Shown here: positions 1 to 7,109 of the stretch, one piece after another
Numbering within the stretch: position 1 is the first letter of the stretch
Layout of the letters: every line of letters starts with the position of its first letter
From: an uncultured Prevotella sp.
GTDB lineage: Bacteria; Bacteroidota; Bacteroidia; Bacteroidales; Bacteroidaceae
DNA: 10,141 bases
NCBI GenBank assembly: GCA_900548745.1
Contig: URLQ01000107.1
Coordinates: forward strand, 1 to 10,141
Direction of reading: 5' to 3'
The notes under the pieces: generated by a model
Seen by the model: the letters and a program-made list of their open reading frames with translations, nothing else
Database searches by the model: none
What the model was told of the DNA's origin: nothing
Position numbers and translations under genes: made by a program

Positions 1-773
1 AGGAACGCGAATTCACACACCACATCTACGGCTCCGACGTGGACATGAAGGCGGTAAACACAGCCATCATGAACGTGAAGGCTGCTGGACTAAGCAGCGA
101 CATCACCGTGACATGCGCAGACTTCAAGGACTTCAAACAGCCGCAGGAAAAGGCATTCATGATAACAAACCCTCCGTACGGAGAAAGAATATCAACACCG
201 AACCTGCTCGGAACATACAAGATGATCGGCGACACGCTGAAACACAACTTCAAGAACGGAGAAGCATGGGTGCTGAGCTACCGAAAGGAATGCTTCGACG
301 AGATAGGACTGAAGCCTTCACAGAAAATACCGCTCTACAACGGCTCGCTGGAGTGCGAATTCAGAAAATACATCATGTTTGAAGGAGGATTCAGAGACTT
401 CCGCAGCGAGGGAAACATTCTCAAGACGGAAGAGGAAAAGAAACAGATGGCTGAGAAACACCGCTTCAAGGAGCACCGCGAATTCAAGAAAAGACTCGAC
501 GAACCTGAAACAATGGACGACGATGACATACGCTCATTCAAATTCCACAAAAGCCCATACAGCAAGGACATTGACGGATTTGAATCAAGAAGAGAACGCA
601 AAACCTTCACCAAAGAGCGCAGGGCAAGAGTCAACGACGACGAGAAACGCAGCGGACGAAAACCGTTCGACAAGGGAAAACGATCTTTCAGCAGAGGTGA
701 CCGCAAGGGCGGAAAACCATACGGAAAGGAATTCAACAGAAAATCCAATAAATTCAACCATGATGAAGATTAA
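1..773 (+). CDS. THUMP/RlmL-type class I SAM-dependent rRNA methyltransferase, 3' part
   Basis: C-terminal part of an RNA N2-guanine methyltransferase of the RlmL/UPF0020 family; the gene begins upstream of the window and in-frame codons start at base 3. The GSDVDMKA stretch (about bases 30-53) is the SAM-binding acidic motif of the fold, and NPPYGER (168-188) is the catalytic N-P-P-[YF] motif of amino-group methyltransferases. In E. coli, RlmL forms m2G2445 in 23S rRNA; that this protein has the same target is inference, and the THUMP domain expected at the N-terminus is off-window. The Rossmann domain ends near the FRKYIMFEGGF segment (358-390). After it comes a hydrophilic tail of about 125 residues rich in Lys, Arg, Asp and Gly, probably disordered and RNA-binding. 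The stop codon lies inside the next gene's start region (overlap of about 14 bases), so the two are probably co-transcribed. Confidence 0.85.
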   Translation, partial: EREFTHHIYGSDVDMKAVNTAIMNVKAAGLSSDITVTCADFKDFKQPQEKAFMITNPPYGERISTPNLLGTYKMIGDTLKHNFKNGEAWVLSYRKECFDEIGLKPSQKIPLYNGSLECEFRKYIMFEGGFRDFRSEGNILKTEEEKKQMAEKHRFKEHREFKKRLDEPETMDDDDIRSFKFHKSPYSKDIDGFESRRERKTFTKERRARVNDDEKRSGRKPFDKGKRSFSRGDRKGGKPYGKEFNRKSNKFNHDED

Positions 774-2985
774 TAAACCTTATGCAAACAGGGTGGCACG
801 AGCTATTATGCTCGCCACCGCTTTCATTCTATCAACCATGAACGGAATGGCACAAAACAAGCAGTTTACGCTTGAAGACCTCAACTTCGGCGGAACGAAC
901 TACCACAACATGATTCCTGAATACAGAAACCTGACGTGGTGGGGAGACCAACTCGTAAGAAGAAACCCGGAAGACTGCAAGCTCGTCGACAAGACGAACG
1001 GCAAGGAAACCCTGCTCTTTACTGCTGAACAGATTAACAAGTGGGCGGCAACAACAGAAGAGACTAAAATAAGAAACCTCGGCAGCGCATCTTTCCCATA
1101 CGCAGACAAAAGCCTCGTCTTGCTGAAAGGCAAGAAGGAACGCATGCTCGTAGACTTCAAAAAGAAAAGCGTAGTGTGGAAACAGACACACGGCTCTGAA
1201 ATGGCTGCCGACTGGAACGCCACATCAAGAAACCAGGCATTCGTGAAGGACTACAACCTCTACGTGACCGACGCTGAGGGAAAGACGACACAGATCTCCA
1301 ACGACGGCAGCAGGGAAATAGTGTACGGACAAGCCGTACACCGCAACGAGTTCAACTGCAACGAAGGACTCTTCTGGAGCAAAGACGGCAAAAAGCTCGC
1401 CTTCTACCGCATGGACCAGACTATGGTGGCTGACTACCCACAGGTAAACACCTTCGAGAGAGAGGCTACCTACGAACCTGACAAATACCCGATGGCTGGA
1501 ATGACAAGCCACAAGGTTACCGTGGGAGTGTATGACACGACAACGGGCAAGACCATCTATCTCAACGCTGGAGACCCTACCGACAGATATTTCACCAACA
1601 TCTCATGGGCACCGGACGCAAAGAAAATCTATATGTTCGAACTGAACAGAGACCAGAACGACTGCAGACTGACGGCATACGACGCTGCAACGGGAGAAAA
1701 GACTGGGGAGCTGTATCGCGAGACTGACGAGAAATACGTGGAGCCGCTACACCCTATCATCTTCCTGCCGTGGGACGACACCAAGTTCATTATGCAAAGC
1801 CGAGCCGACGGATACAACCATCTGTATCTCTGCACCATAGGCAAACACGGCAGCCGCATGGCAAGCAACACGGAGTCGCTCGAAGTGGAACAGCTCACAA
1901 GCGGAAAATGGGAAGTCATAGACATGCTCGGATTCAACAACAAACGCAAGAGCATTCTCTACATCTCAAACGAAAGCAACCCGATACAGACTAACGTATA
2001 TATGGTGGACATAAACACCGGAAAACGCACTCTCATCGACGACAACGGAAAGGGATGGCACGCAGCAGCAACAATGAGCGCAAGCGGAAAATTCATCTGC
2101 GACAACTATCAGACGCCTGACGTGCCACGACGCATCGTCATCATAAACGCTGAGAACGGAAAGAAGACCAAAATACTCGACGCCAAAGACCCATGGACAG
2201 AGAAAGGATACAAAGTGCCGGAATACTCTTGCGGCTCGCTGAAGGCTAACGACGGCACAACAGACCTATACTGGAGAATGGTGAAACCGGTAGACTTCGA
2301 CCCTAACAAGAAATACCCTACAGTGGTATACGTATACGGTGGCCCGCATGCACACAACGTGGACGCACGCTGGCACTGGAGCAGCCGCTCATGGGAGACA
2401 TACATGGCACAGAAAGGCTACCTGCTCTTCATCATTGACAACCGCGGAAGCGAGCACAGAGGAAAGGAGTTCGAACAGGCTACCTTCCGCCAGCTCGGAC
2501 AGGTGGAGATGCAAGACCAGATGACAGGAGTGGAGTACCTCAAGTCGCTGCCATATGTCGACGGCGACCGCATCGGTGTGCACGGATGGAGCTTCGGAGG
2601 ATTCATGACCATCTCGCTGATGACAAACCATCCCGACGTGTTCAAGGTGGGTGTGGCTGGCGGACCCGTCATAGACTGGAAATGGTATGAGGTGATGTAT
2701 GGCGAACGCTATATGGACACACCTGAAACCAATCCTGAAGGCTACGCAAAGACCTCTCTGCTCAACAAGGCTAAGGATCTGAAGGGCAAGCTGCAGATTA
2801 TCATCGGCATGAACGACCCTACGGTGGTTCCGCAGAACGCACTCATGTTCCTCAACGCCTGCTCGGAGGCTGGCACACAGCCTGACTTCTTCGCATACCC
2901 TGGCGAGGGACACAACATGATGGGACACAAGAGTGTTCATCTGCATGAACGCATCACTCAGTATTTTGAGGATTATCTGAAATAA
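760..2985 (+). CDS. Secreted S9B serine peptidase, prolyl tripeptidyl peptidase / DPP IV-like
   Basis: A 741-residue exopeptidase that should remove N-terminal di- or tripeptides after proline in the periplasm or at the outer membrane, supplying peptides to an amino-acid-using anaerobe. A signal peptide is visible: Lys/Arg at residues 3-14, hydrophobic 15-27, probable cleavage after GMA at 31. Residues of about 90-500 form the DPP IV-type beta-propeller and about 530-741 the alpha/beta-hydrolase domain. The triad reads Ser611 in GWSFGG, Asp686 in MNDPTVV, and His718 in GEGHNM. The spacings 611-686-718 equal those I recall for P. gingivalis PtpA (603-678-710), and Glu644 (WYEVMYGERY) matches its Glu636. 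The amine-binding loop reads HRNEF with a single Glu197, as in PtpA, not the Glu-Glu pair of DPP IV, so tripeptidyl specificity is favoured but unproven. The frame is open far upstream (to 379), but that extension merely overlaps the methyltransferase; the signal peptide fixes the start at 760 or 763. Confidence 0.9.
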   Translation: MMKINKPYANRVARAIMLATAFILSTMNGMAQNKQFTLEDLNFGGTNYHNMIPEYRNLTWWGDQLVRRNPEDCKLVDKTNGKETLLFTAEQINKWAATTEETKIRNLGSASFPYADKSLVLLKGKKERMLVDFKKKSVVWKQTHGSEMAADWNATSRNQAFVKDYNLYVTDAEGKTTQISNDGSREIVYGQAVHRNEFNCNEGLFWSKDGKKLAFYRMDQTMVADYPQVNTFEREATYEPDKYPMAGMTSHKVTVGVYDTTTGKTIYLNAGDPTDRYFTNISWAPDAKKIYMFELNRDQNDCRLTAYDAATGEKTGELYRETDEKYVEPLHPIIFLPWDDTKFIMQSRADGYNHLYLCTIGKHGSRMASNTESLEVEQLTSGKWEVIDMLGFNNKRKSILYISNESNPIQTNVYMVDINTGKRTLIDDNGKGWHAAATMSASGKFICDNYQTPDVPRRIVIINAENGKKTKILDAKDPWTEKGYKVPEYSCGSLKANDGTTDLYWRMVKPVDFDPNKKYPTVVYVYGGPHAHNVDARWHWSSRSWETYMAQKGYLLFIIDNRGSEHRGKEFEQATFRQLGQVEMQDQMTGVEYLKSLPYVDGDRIGVHGWSFGGFMTISLMTNHPDVFKVGVAGGPVIDWKWYEVMYGERYMDTPETNPEGYAKTSLLNKAKDLKGKLQIIIGMNDPTVVPQNALMFLNACSEAGTQPDFFAYPGEGHNMMGHKSVHLHERITQYFEDYLK

Positions 2986-3006
2986 AAATCCCCTCACACA
3001 TACAAC

Positions 3007-3050
3007 GCCCCTGCAACAAGCACCGAAAGGAATGTTGCAGGGGCTGTTTT
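3007..3050 (+). terminator. Intrinsic terminator after the S9B peptidase gene
   Basis: A perfect 12-bp inverted repeat, GCCCCTGCAACA (3007-3018) with TGTTGCAGGGGC (3033-3044), encloses a 14-base loop and is followed by TGTTTT. It sits 21 bases after the peptidase stop codon and isolates that transcript from purD. The reverse strand has no T-rich tail, so it probably acts only on + strand transcripts. Confidence 0.9.
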
Positions 3051-3104
3051 ATATATAAAAGGAAATGGCACTACATAAAGACTGCTTATATATAAAAGGA
3101 GATG
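3049..3104 (+). repeat. Two near-identical 19-base AT-rich direct repeats
   Basis: TTATATATAAAAGGAAATG at 3049-3067 recurs at 3086-3104 with one change (A to G in the GGAAATG part), 37 bases apart. A third shorter TATATATAAAG-like piece follows at about 3105-3115. They lie between the peptidase terminator and the purD promoter. They could be a protein-binding site, remnants of a local duplication, or low-complexity AT DNA; nothing in the sequence decides. Confidence 0.5.
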
Positions 3105-3160
3105 TATATATAAAGAAAGAACGTTTATATAAATAAGAGTAGCACTTTTTGCAAATATAT

Positions 3161-3191
3161 TTTGCGCTATAAACTTTATATTGTAATTTTG
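3161..3191 (+). promoter_or_regulatory. Bacteroidetes-type promoter of purD
   Basis: TTTG at 3161-3164 and TAATTTTG at 3184-3191 fit the Bacteroides consensus (-33 TTTG, -7 TAnnTTTG) exactly, with a 19-base spacer inside the usual 19-21. Transcription would start near 3197-3200, leaving a leader of roughly 22-25 bases before the ATG at 3222. That is too short for a riboswitch, so I see no leader-based purine control. Confidence 0.8.
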
Positions 3192-3221
3192 CACCATTAA
3201 ACAAACTTTTCAAGCAAGATT

Positions 3222-4490
3222 ATGAAAATACTTCTTTTAGGCAGCGGAGGACGCGAACACGCTTTGGCATGGAAAATAGCACAAAGCCCAAAGGTAGAAA
3301 AACTTTTTATTGCACCAGGAAATGCTGGAACCGCAGAGACAGGCGAAAACGTGAACATCAAGGCTGACGACTTTGAGGCTCTCAAGGACTTCTGCGTTGA
3401 AAAAGGTGTCGACATGGTTGTTGTAGGACCTGAAGACCCGCTGGTAAAAGGTATTTACGATGATTTCAAAAACGACGACAGAACAAAGAACATTCCTGTA
3501 ATAGGACCGTCGAAGAAAGGCGCCGTGCTCGAAGGATCTAAGGACTTTGCAAAAGGATTCATGCAGAGACACAATATACCGACAGCAAAATACAGGACCT
3601 TCGACGGCACTTCGCTTGAGGAAGGACTGAAATTCCTTGAAACGCTGAAAGCACCTTACGTGCTGAAAGCTGACGGACTGTGCGCCGGAAAGGGCGTGCT
3701 CATACTGCCTACTCTCGAAGAGGCTAAGAAGGAACTGAAGGAGATGCTCGGAGGTATGTTCGGAAACGCATCGGCACAGGTCGTTATAGAAGAGTTCCTG
3801 AGCGGAATAGAGTGCTCGGTGTTTGTACTGACTGACGGAAAGAACTATAAGATTCTGCCTGAAGCTAAAGACTACAAACGCATCGGAGAACATGACACAG
3901 GACTCAACACAGGAGGCATGGGAAGCGTAACACCGGTGCCATTCGCAACGGAAGAATGGATGAAGAAGGTTGAAGACCGCATCATCAGACCTACCGTGGA
4001 AGGACTGGCTGAAGAAGGCATCGACTACAAAGGATTTATCTTCTTCGGACTCATCAACGTTGAAGGAGAGCCGATGGTCATAGAATACAACTGCCGAATG
4101 GGAGACCCTGAGACTGAAAGCGTGATGCTACGCATAAAGAGCGATCTGGTTGACCTGCTCGAAGGAGTGGCTCAGGGAAATCTCAACGAGAAGGAAATAA
4201 CATTTGACGAGAGAGCGGCGGTATGCGTAATGCTCGTAAGCGGCGGCTACCCGGAGAAATACGTCAAAGGCTACCCTATCAGCGGCATCAACGAGGTGGA
4301 GGGAAGCATCGTGTTCCATTCCGGCACGGCAGTAAAAGACGGCAACGTGGTGACCAACGGCGGACGAGTTATTGCCGTAAGCTCATACGGCAAAGACAAG
4401 GAGGAGGCTCTCCACAAGTCGTTTACTGAAGCACAGAAAATTCAGTTTACTGACAAATATTTCAGAAGAGACATTGGTCAGGACCTTTAA
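3222..4490 (+). CDS. purD: Phosphoribosylamine-glycine ligase (GAR synthetase)
   Basis: This enzyme joins glycine to 5-phosphoribosylamine using ATP, the second step of de novo purine synthesis, in the cytoplasm. At 422 residues it is close to the usual length of about 430. The start MKILLLGSGGREHALAWK is the family's N-terminal signature. The N domain covers about 1-100, the ATP-grasp domain about 101-320 with GLCAGKGVLI as the glycine-rich nucleotide loop, and the C domain the remainder. The GARS signature YNCRMGDPETE is present, with Glu288 and Asn290 as probable magnesium ligands and RMGDPE at 292-297. LNTGGMGSVTPVP is also diagnostic. It has its own strong promoter. No other purine gene is adjacent, so it is not part of a purine biosynthetic operon here. 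No key residue looks missing. Confidence 0.97.
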   Translation: MKILLLGSGGREHALAWKIAQSPKVEKLFIAPGNAGTAETGENVNIKADDFEALKDFCVEKGVDMVVVGPEDPLVKGIYDDFKNDDRTKNIPVIGPSKKGAVLEGSKDFAKGFMQRHNIPTAKYRTFDGTSLEEGLKFLETLKAPYVLKADGLCAGKGVLILPTLEEAKKELKEMLGGMFGNASAQVVIEEFLSGIECSVFVLTDGKNYKILPEAKDYKRIGEHDTGLNTGGMGSVTPVPFATEEWMKKVEDRIIRPTVEGLAEEGIDYKGFIFFGLINVEGEPMVIEYNCRMGDPETESVMLRIKSDLVDLLEGVAQGNLNEKEITFDERAAVCVMLVSGGYPEKYVKGYPISGINEVEGSIVFHSGTAVKDGNVVTNGGRVIAVSSYGKDKEEALHKSFTEAQKIQFTDKYFRRDIGQDL

Positions 4491-4501
4491 ACAGAAAACA
4501 G

Positions 4502-4534
4502 ACCTCTTATCTCTCGCCGAGAGGGATAAGAGGT
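4502..4534 (+). terminator. Strong hairpin after purD, lacking a U-tract
   Basis: Bases 4502-4515 (ACCTCTTATCTCTC) pair with 4521-4534 (AGGGATAAGAGGT preceded by G): 14 pairs with one T-G wobble around the five-base loop GCCGA. It begins 12 bases after the purD stop. There is no T-run on the + strand side (TATAAG follows), so it is either a weak or factor-assisted terminator or an RNA 3'-end/processing structure separating purD from the membrane genes. On the reverse strand the flank is moderately T-rich. Confidence 0.55.
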
Positions 4535-4535
4535 T

Positions 4536-4595
4536 ATAAGATACCGAAAGAGGACAAAAGGATTTACAAGATAATGAGAAGAGGACAAAGGATAT
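4536..4595 (+). repeat. Imperfect tandem repeat of about 30 bases between purD and the membrane gene
   Basis: The core AAGAGGACAAAAGGAT (4548-4563) recurs as AAGAGGACAAAGGAT (4579-4593), each preceded by an AAGATA (4538-4543 and 4568-4573). The units align over about 30 bases with one-base shifts, and a shorter AGGATATATAGGATATG runs into the start codon at 4603. The A+G richness may help ribosome loading on the downstream gene, since no separate Shine-Dalgarno stands out. Function is not established. Confidence 0.5.
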
Positions 4596-4602
4596 ATAGG
4601 AT

Positions 4603-5526
4603 ATGCGAAAAAGACTACAAAACAGAGTGGCAGAAAGCCGTTTTGCCTTCCCGGCTACAGTTCTTTATGCAGCCGTAATATGGTTGGCAAACGGTGTAGT
4701 GGGAGAAAGAATGTATGTACAGCTCGCCATCTTTGCCATCTCAAGTCTGATGATGATGACGCTGAACAACCGTAATTCCCTTATAAGAATTTACAGCAGA
4801 ATGGTGTCGTGCTCATTCATAGCCATGACGTGCGCTGCAACGTTCCTGTTCAGCTCTCTTAACGCAATAGCCGTACAAGCATTATTCATACTCTTCTATC
4901 TCACCTTACTGCGCAGCTATCAGAACAAACGTGCACAAGGTGCGGTGTTCTATGCTTTCTTTTGCTTAGGCATTGCAAGCATGTTCTTCGTACAGATACT
5001 GTTCTACGTGCCCTTTCTATGGATTCTGATGGCAAGCAACATGATGGCTATGAGCCACAAGATGTTCTGGGCTTCAATAATAGGCATCATCGCTCCTTAC
5101 TGGTTCATCGGCGGCTACTACCTCTATACGGGTAATGCTGACGAACTGCTCACACACTTCACGCAGCTGGCTGATTTCCAAAGCATCTTCAACTATGCTG
5201 ACATCGACTTGCACAAGGCTATTACCTTCGGCATAATGTGCGTCTTCTCTATAATAGGAATAACACATTTCATGAGAAACAGCTATCTTGACAAGATACG
5301 TACAAGAATGATTTTCGAGATGTTCATCACAGTAGACATCCTGACTATCATATTCATAGTACTTCAGCCGCAGCACATAAACACGCTGCTAACGATAATG
5401 ATCGTCAACACAAGCTGCCTATTCGCACACTATATTGCCCTGACAAAAACACGGGTTACAAACATCGTGTGCATACTTGCCTTCTGCATGACCATCGGAC
5501 TGACTATTTTTAACTCACTATTTTAA
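4603..5526 (+). CDS. Polytopic inner-membrane protein of unknown function
   Basis: This 307-residue protein is hydrophobic throughout. I count about nine or ten membrane segments, near residues 17-33, 38-55, 67-85, 87-103, 112-145 (one long or two short), 156-175, 203-222, 232-252, 259-280 and 284-305. The N-terminus MRKRLQNRVAESR is basic, suggesting it stays in the cytoplasm. The loop between the sixth and seventh segments (about 176-202, TGNADELLTHFTQLADFQ) is the only sizeable polar stretch and may face the periplasm. I recognise no catalytic motif. It resembles the uncharacterised multi-pass proteins of Bacteroidetes sometimes grouped under DUF6427, but I cannot confirm that from the sequence alone. 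It starts 112 bases after purD and ends 14 bases before the YqaA-like gene, so those two are likely one operon. Confidence 0.8.
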   Translation: MRKRLQNRVAESRFAFPATVLYAAVIWLANGVVGERMYVQLAIFAISSLMMMTLNNRNSLIRIYSRMVSCSFIAMTCAATFLFSSLNAIAVQALFILFYLTLLRSYQNKRAQGAVFYAFFCLGIASMFFVQILFYVPFLWILMASNMMAMSHKMFWASIIGIIAPYWFIGGYYLYTGNADELLTHFTQLADFQSIFNYADIDLHKAITFGIMCVFSIIGITHFMRNSYLDKIRTRMIFEMFITVDILTIIFIVLQPQHINTLLTIMIVNTSCLFAHYIALTKTRVTNIVCILAFCMTIGLTIFNSLF

Positions 5527-5540
5527 ACACGTAAAAGACT

Positions 5541-5984
5541 ATGACTGAGCTTTTAGTACAATTCGGATACATCGGCATGTTCATCTCTGCCTTGCTTGCC
5601 GGCAGCGTGTTGCCTTTCAACAGCGAGGTGGTGATAGGAGCATTGAAAGTGGCTGGACTCGACCCCTGGTGGCTGCTTATCTCAGGCACCGTGGGAAACG
5701 TGCTCGGAGGATTGTTCAACTACTGGATAGGGACATTCGGCAGAATGGACTGGATAGAGAAATATCTTCACATAAAGGAAGAGAAAATAATAAGAGCGCA
5801 GAAATTCATGGCAGGACGAGGAGCTCTGATGGCATTCTTCGCCTTCGTACCGATTATCGGCAGCGCCATAACCGTGGCTCTCGGACTCATGAGGGCCAAC
5901 ATTCCTGTCACTACTGTAAGCATGACAGCAGGAAAATTCCTCAGATATGCCATCATAGTGTTCGGAATACAGATTTTCCAATAG
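5541..5984 (+). CDS. YqaA-type VTT/DedA-like membrane protein
   Basis: A small integral membrane protein of 147 residues, the same size as E. coli YqaA (about 142). The marker is VLPFNSEVV at 23-31, corresponding to LLPGNSEVV of E. coli YqaA. It is followed by GTVGNVLGGLFNYWIG (49-64) and a C-terminal FAFVPIIGSAITVALGLMR segment matching the family's re-entrant P-x-x-G region. Members belong to the VTT/SNARE-associated superfamily with DedA, some of which act in undecaprenyl-phosphate or phospholipid flipping; for YqaA itself the activity is not settled, so no reaction is assigned. About four membrane segments are visible with a charged stretch (RMDWIEKYLHIKEEK, about 68-82) in the middle. 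It follows the preceding membrane gene by 14 bases, so the two are probably co-translated. Confidence 0.85.
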   Translation: MTELLVQFGYIGMFISALLAGSVLPFNSEVVIGALKVAGLDPWWLLISGTVGNVLGGLFNYWIGTFGRMDWIEKYLHIKEEKIIRAQKFMAGRGALMAFFAFVPIIGSAITVALGLMRANIPVTTVSMTAGKFLRYAIIVFGIQIFQ

Positions 5985-5990
5985 AGGAGC

Positions 5991-6140
5991 ATGACTAATC
6001 TTCCGACAGAAAGGTCTTACTCATCTTCCAACAGAAGAAACCCGACAACAGATGAAACGGACGTGACGGACTGTGGAGACTTCAAACAGGAGAAGAATAT
6101 TTCAAACAAACAAAGAAAACAAGGAGATTATAAAATATAA
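5991..6140 (+). CDS. Possible small ORF of 49 codons, doubtful
   Basis: An open frame starts with ATG six bases after the YqaA-like stop, with GAGGAG directly before it, and ends at TAA 39 bases before the nucleotidyltransferase start. The predicted peptide (begins MTNLPTERSYSSSNRRNP) is very hydrophilic, with no membrane segment, signal or known motif. In favour: position within the run of genes, purine-rich lead-in, and base composition over 5991-6110 closer to coding DNA than to the AT-rich spacer after it. Against: a direct repeat inside it has a 25-base period that is out of frame, and the length could arise by chance. Confidence 0.2.
   Translation: MTNLPTERSYSSSNRRNPTTDETDVTDCGDFKQEKNISNKQRKQGDYKI
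5998..6036 (+). repeat. Short direct repeat ATCTTCC(G/A)ACAGAA
   Basis: ATCTTCCGACAGAA at 5998-6011 is repeated at 6023-6036 with one change (G to A), 25 bases apart, in the spacer before the nucleotidyltransferase. It may be a local duplication. A binding site is possible but unsupported. Confidence 0.35.
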
Positions 6141-6179
6141 TTTCTAACATATAACTTACAACTAAAATTTTAAAAGATT

Positions 6180-7094
6180 ATGAAACCAACTTTAGTATTA
6201 CTCGCTGCTGGTATGGGAAGCAGGTATGGAGGTCTTAAACAACTTGACGGACTCGGTCCTAACGGCGAGACCATCATGGACTACTCAATCTATGACGCCA
6301 TCCAGGCTGGATTCGGCAAAATCGTATTTATCATCAGAAAGGATTTTGAAGACGAGTTCAGAGAGAAGATTTTGAAGAAATATGAAGGTCATGTGCCTGC
6401 TGAACTGTGCTTCCAAAGCCTTGACGCTCTCCCTGAAGGATTCAGCTGCCCGAAGGACAGAGTGAAGCCTTGGGGAACGAACCACGCTGTGCTGATGGCA
6501 AAGGACGTGGTGAAGGAGCCTTTCTGCGTCATCAACTGTGACGACTTTTATAACCGCGACTGCTTCAAGGTCATCGGAAAGTTCCTGAGCGAGCTGCCGG
6601 AAGGAAGCCGCGGAAAATATGCTATGGTAGGATTCCGTGTAGGAAACACATTGTCGGAGAACGGCACCGTGGCACGAGGCATCTGCTCGAAAGACGAGAA
6701 CGAGAACCTGACAACCGTTGTTGAGCGTACAGAAATCATGCGCATCGACGGCAAGGTAAGCTATAAGGACGAGAACGGAGAGTGGGTCGCTATTGAAGAC
6801 AACACTCCTGTCTCAATGAACGTATGGGGCTTCACTCCTGAATATTTTGAATATAGCGAAGAATACTTCAAGGAGTTCCTGTCAAAGCCGGAGAACATGA
6901 CAAACCTCAAGTCGGAGTTCTTCATCCCGCTGATGGTAAACAAGCTCATCAACGACGGAACGGCAACCGTAAAGGTGCTTGACACTACAAGCAAGTGGTT
7001 CGGCGTAACATACGCTGCCGACAGACCAGGCACCGTGGAACGCATACAGAAACTCGTAGACGAAGGCATTTATCCTGAAAAACTATTCAAATAG
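6180..7094 (+). CDS. NTP_transferase-family (sugar-phosphate type) nucleotidyltransferase
   Basis: A cytoplasmic GT-A fold enzyme of 304 residues expected to transfer a nucleotide from NTP to a phosphorylated sugar or similar acceptor. The N-terminal LLAAGMGSRYGGLKQ (7-21) is the G-x-G-x-R nucleotide-binding loop with its downstream Lys20. GTNHAV near 98-103 is the second substrate-binding loop, and NCDDFYN with Asp121/Asp122 supplies the metal ligand. VSMNVWGFTPEYFEY is the typical central strand. The product is unknown: the sequence does not match RmlA, GalU or MurU closely enough to name a sugar. Homologous enzymes often sit beside a kinase of the phosphotransferase (APH/LicA) family; here no kinase is adjacent, and a DHH phosphoesterase follows after 15 bases. 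The start is supported by an AT-rich lead ending AAAAGATTATG, like the one before purD. Confidence 0.8.
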   Translation: MKPTLVLLAAGMGSRYGGLKQLDGLGPNGETIMDYSIYDAIQAGFGKIVFIIRKDFEDEFREKILKKYEGHVPAELCFQSLDALPEGFSCPKDRVKPWGTNHAVLMAKDVVKEPFCVINCDDFYNRDCFKVIGKFLSELPEGSRGKYAMVGFRVGNTLSENGTVARGICSKDENENLTTVVERTEIMRIDGKVSYKDENGEWVAIEDNTPVSMNVWGFTPEYFEYSEEYFKEFLSKPENMTNLKSEFFIPLMVNKLINDGTATVKVLDTTSKWFGVTYAADRPGTVERIQKLVDEGIYPEKLFK

Positions 7095-7109
7095 AAAATA
7101 ACAAGACTG

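Noticed and set aside
379..759. N-terminal extension of the peptidase frame giving an 868-residue protein
   Set aside because: It lies wholly in another frame over the methyltransferase gene, has no signal or domain character, and the clear signal peptide starts at 760/763.
2389..2997. Open frame of 202 codons on the reverse strand
   Set aside because: It is antisense to the catalytic domain of the peptidase, rich in Cys, His and Val as expected of a shadow frame, with no recognisable motif.
3050..3221. A purine riboswitch or other structured leader before purD
   Set aside because: The promoter predicts a leader of only about 25 bases, and I see no paired elements of a known purine or tetrahydrofolate riboswitch.
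3237..3893. Open frame of 218 codons on the reverse strand
   Set aside because: Antisense to purD, with a composition typical of a complement frame and no independent promoter or family resemblance.
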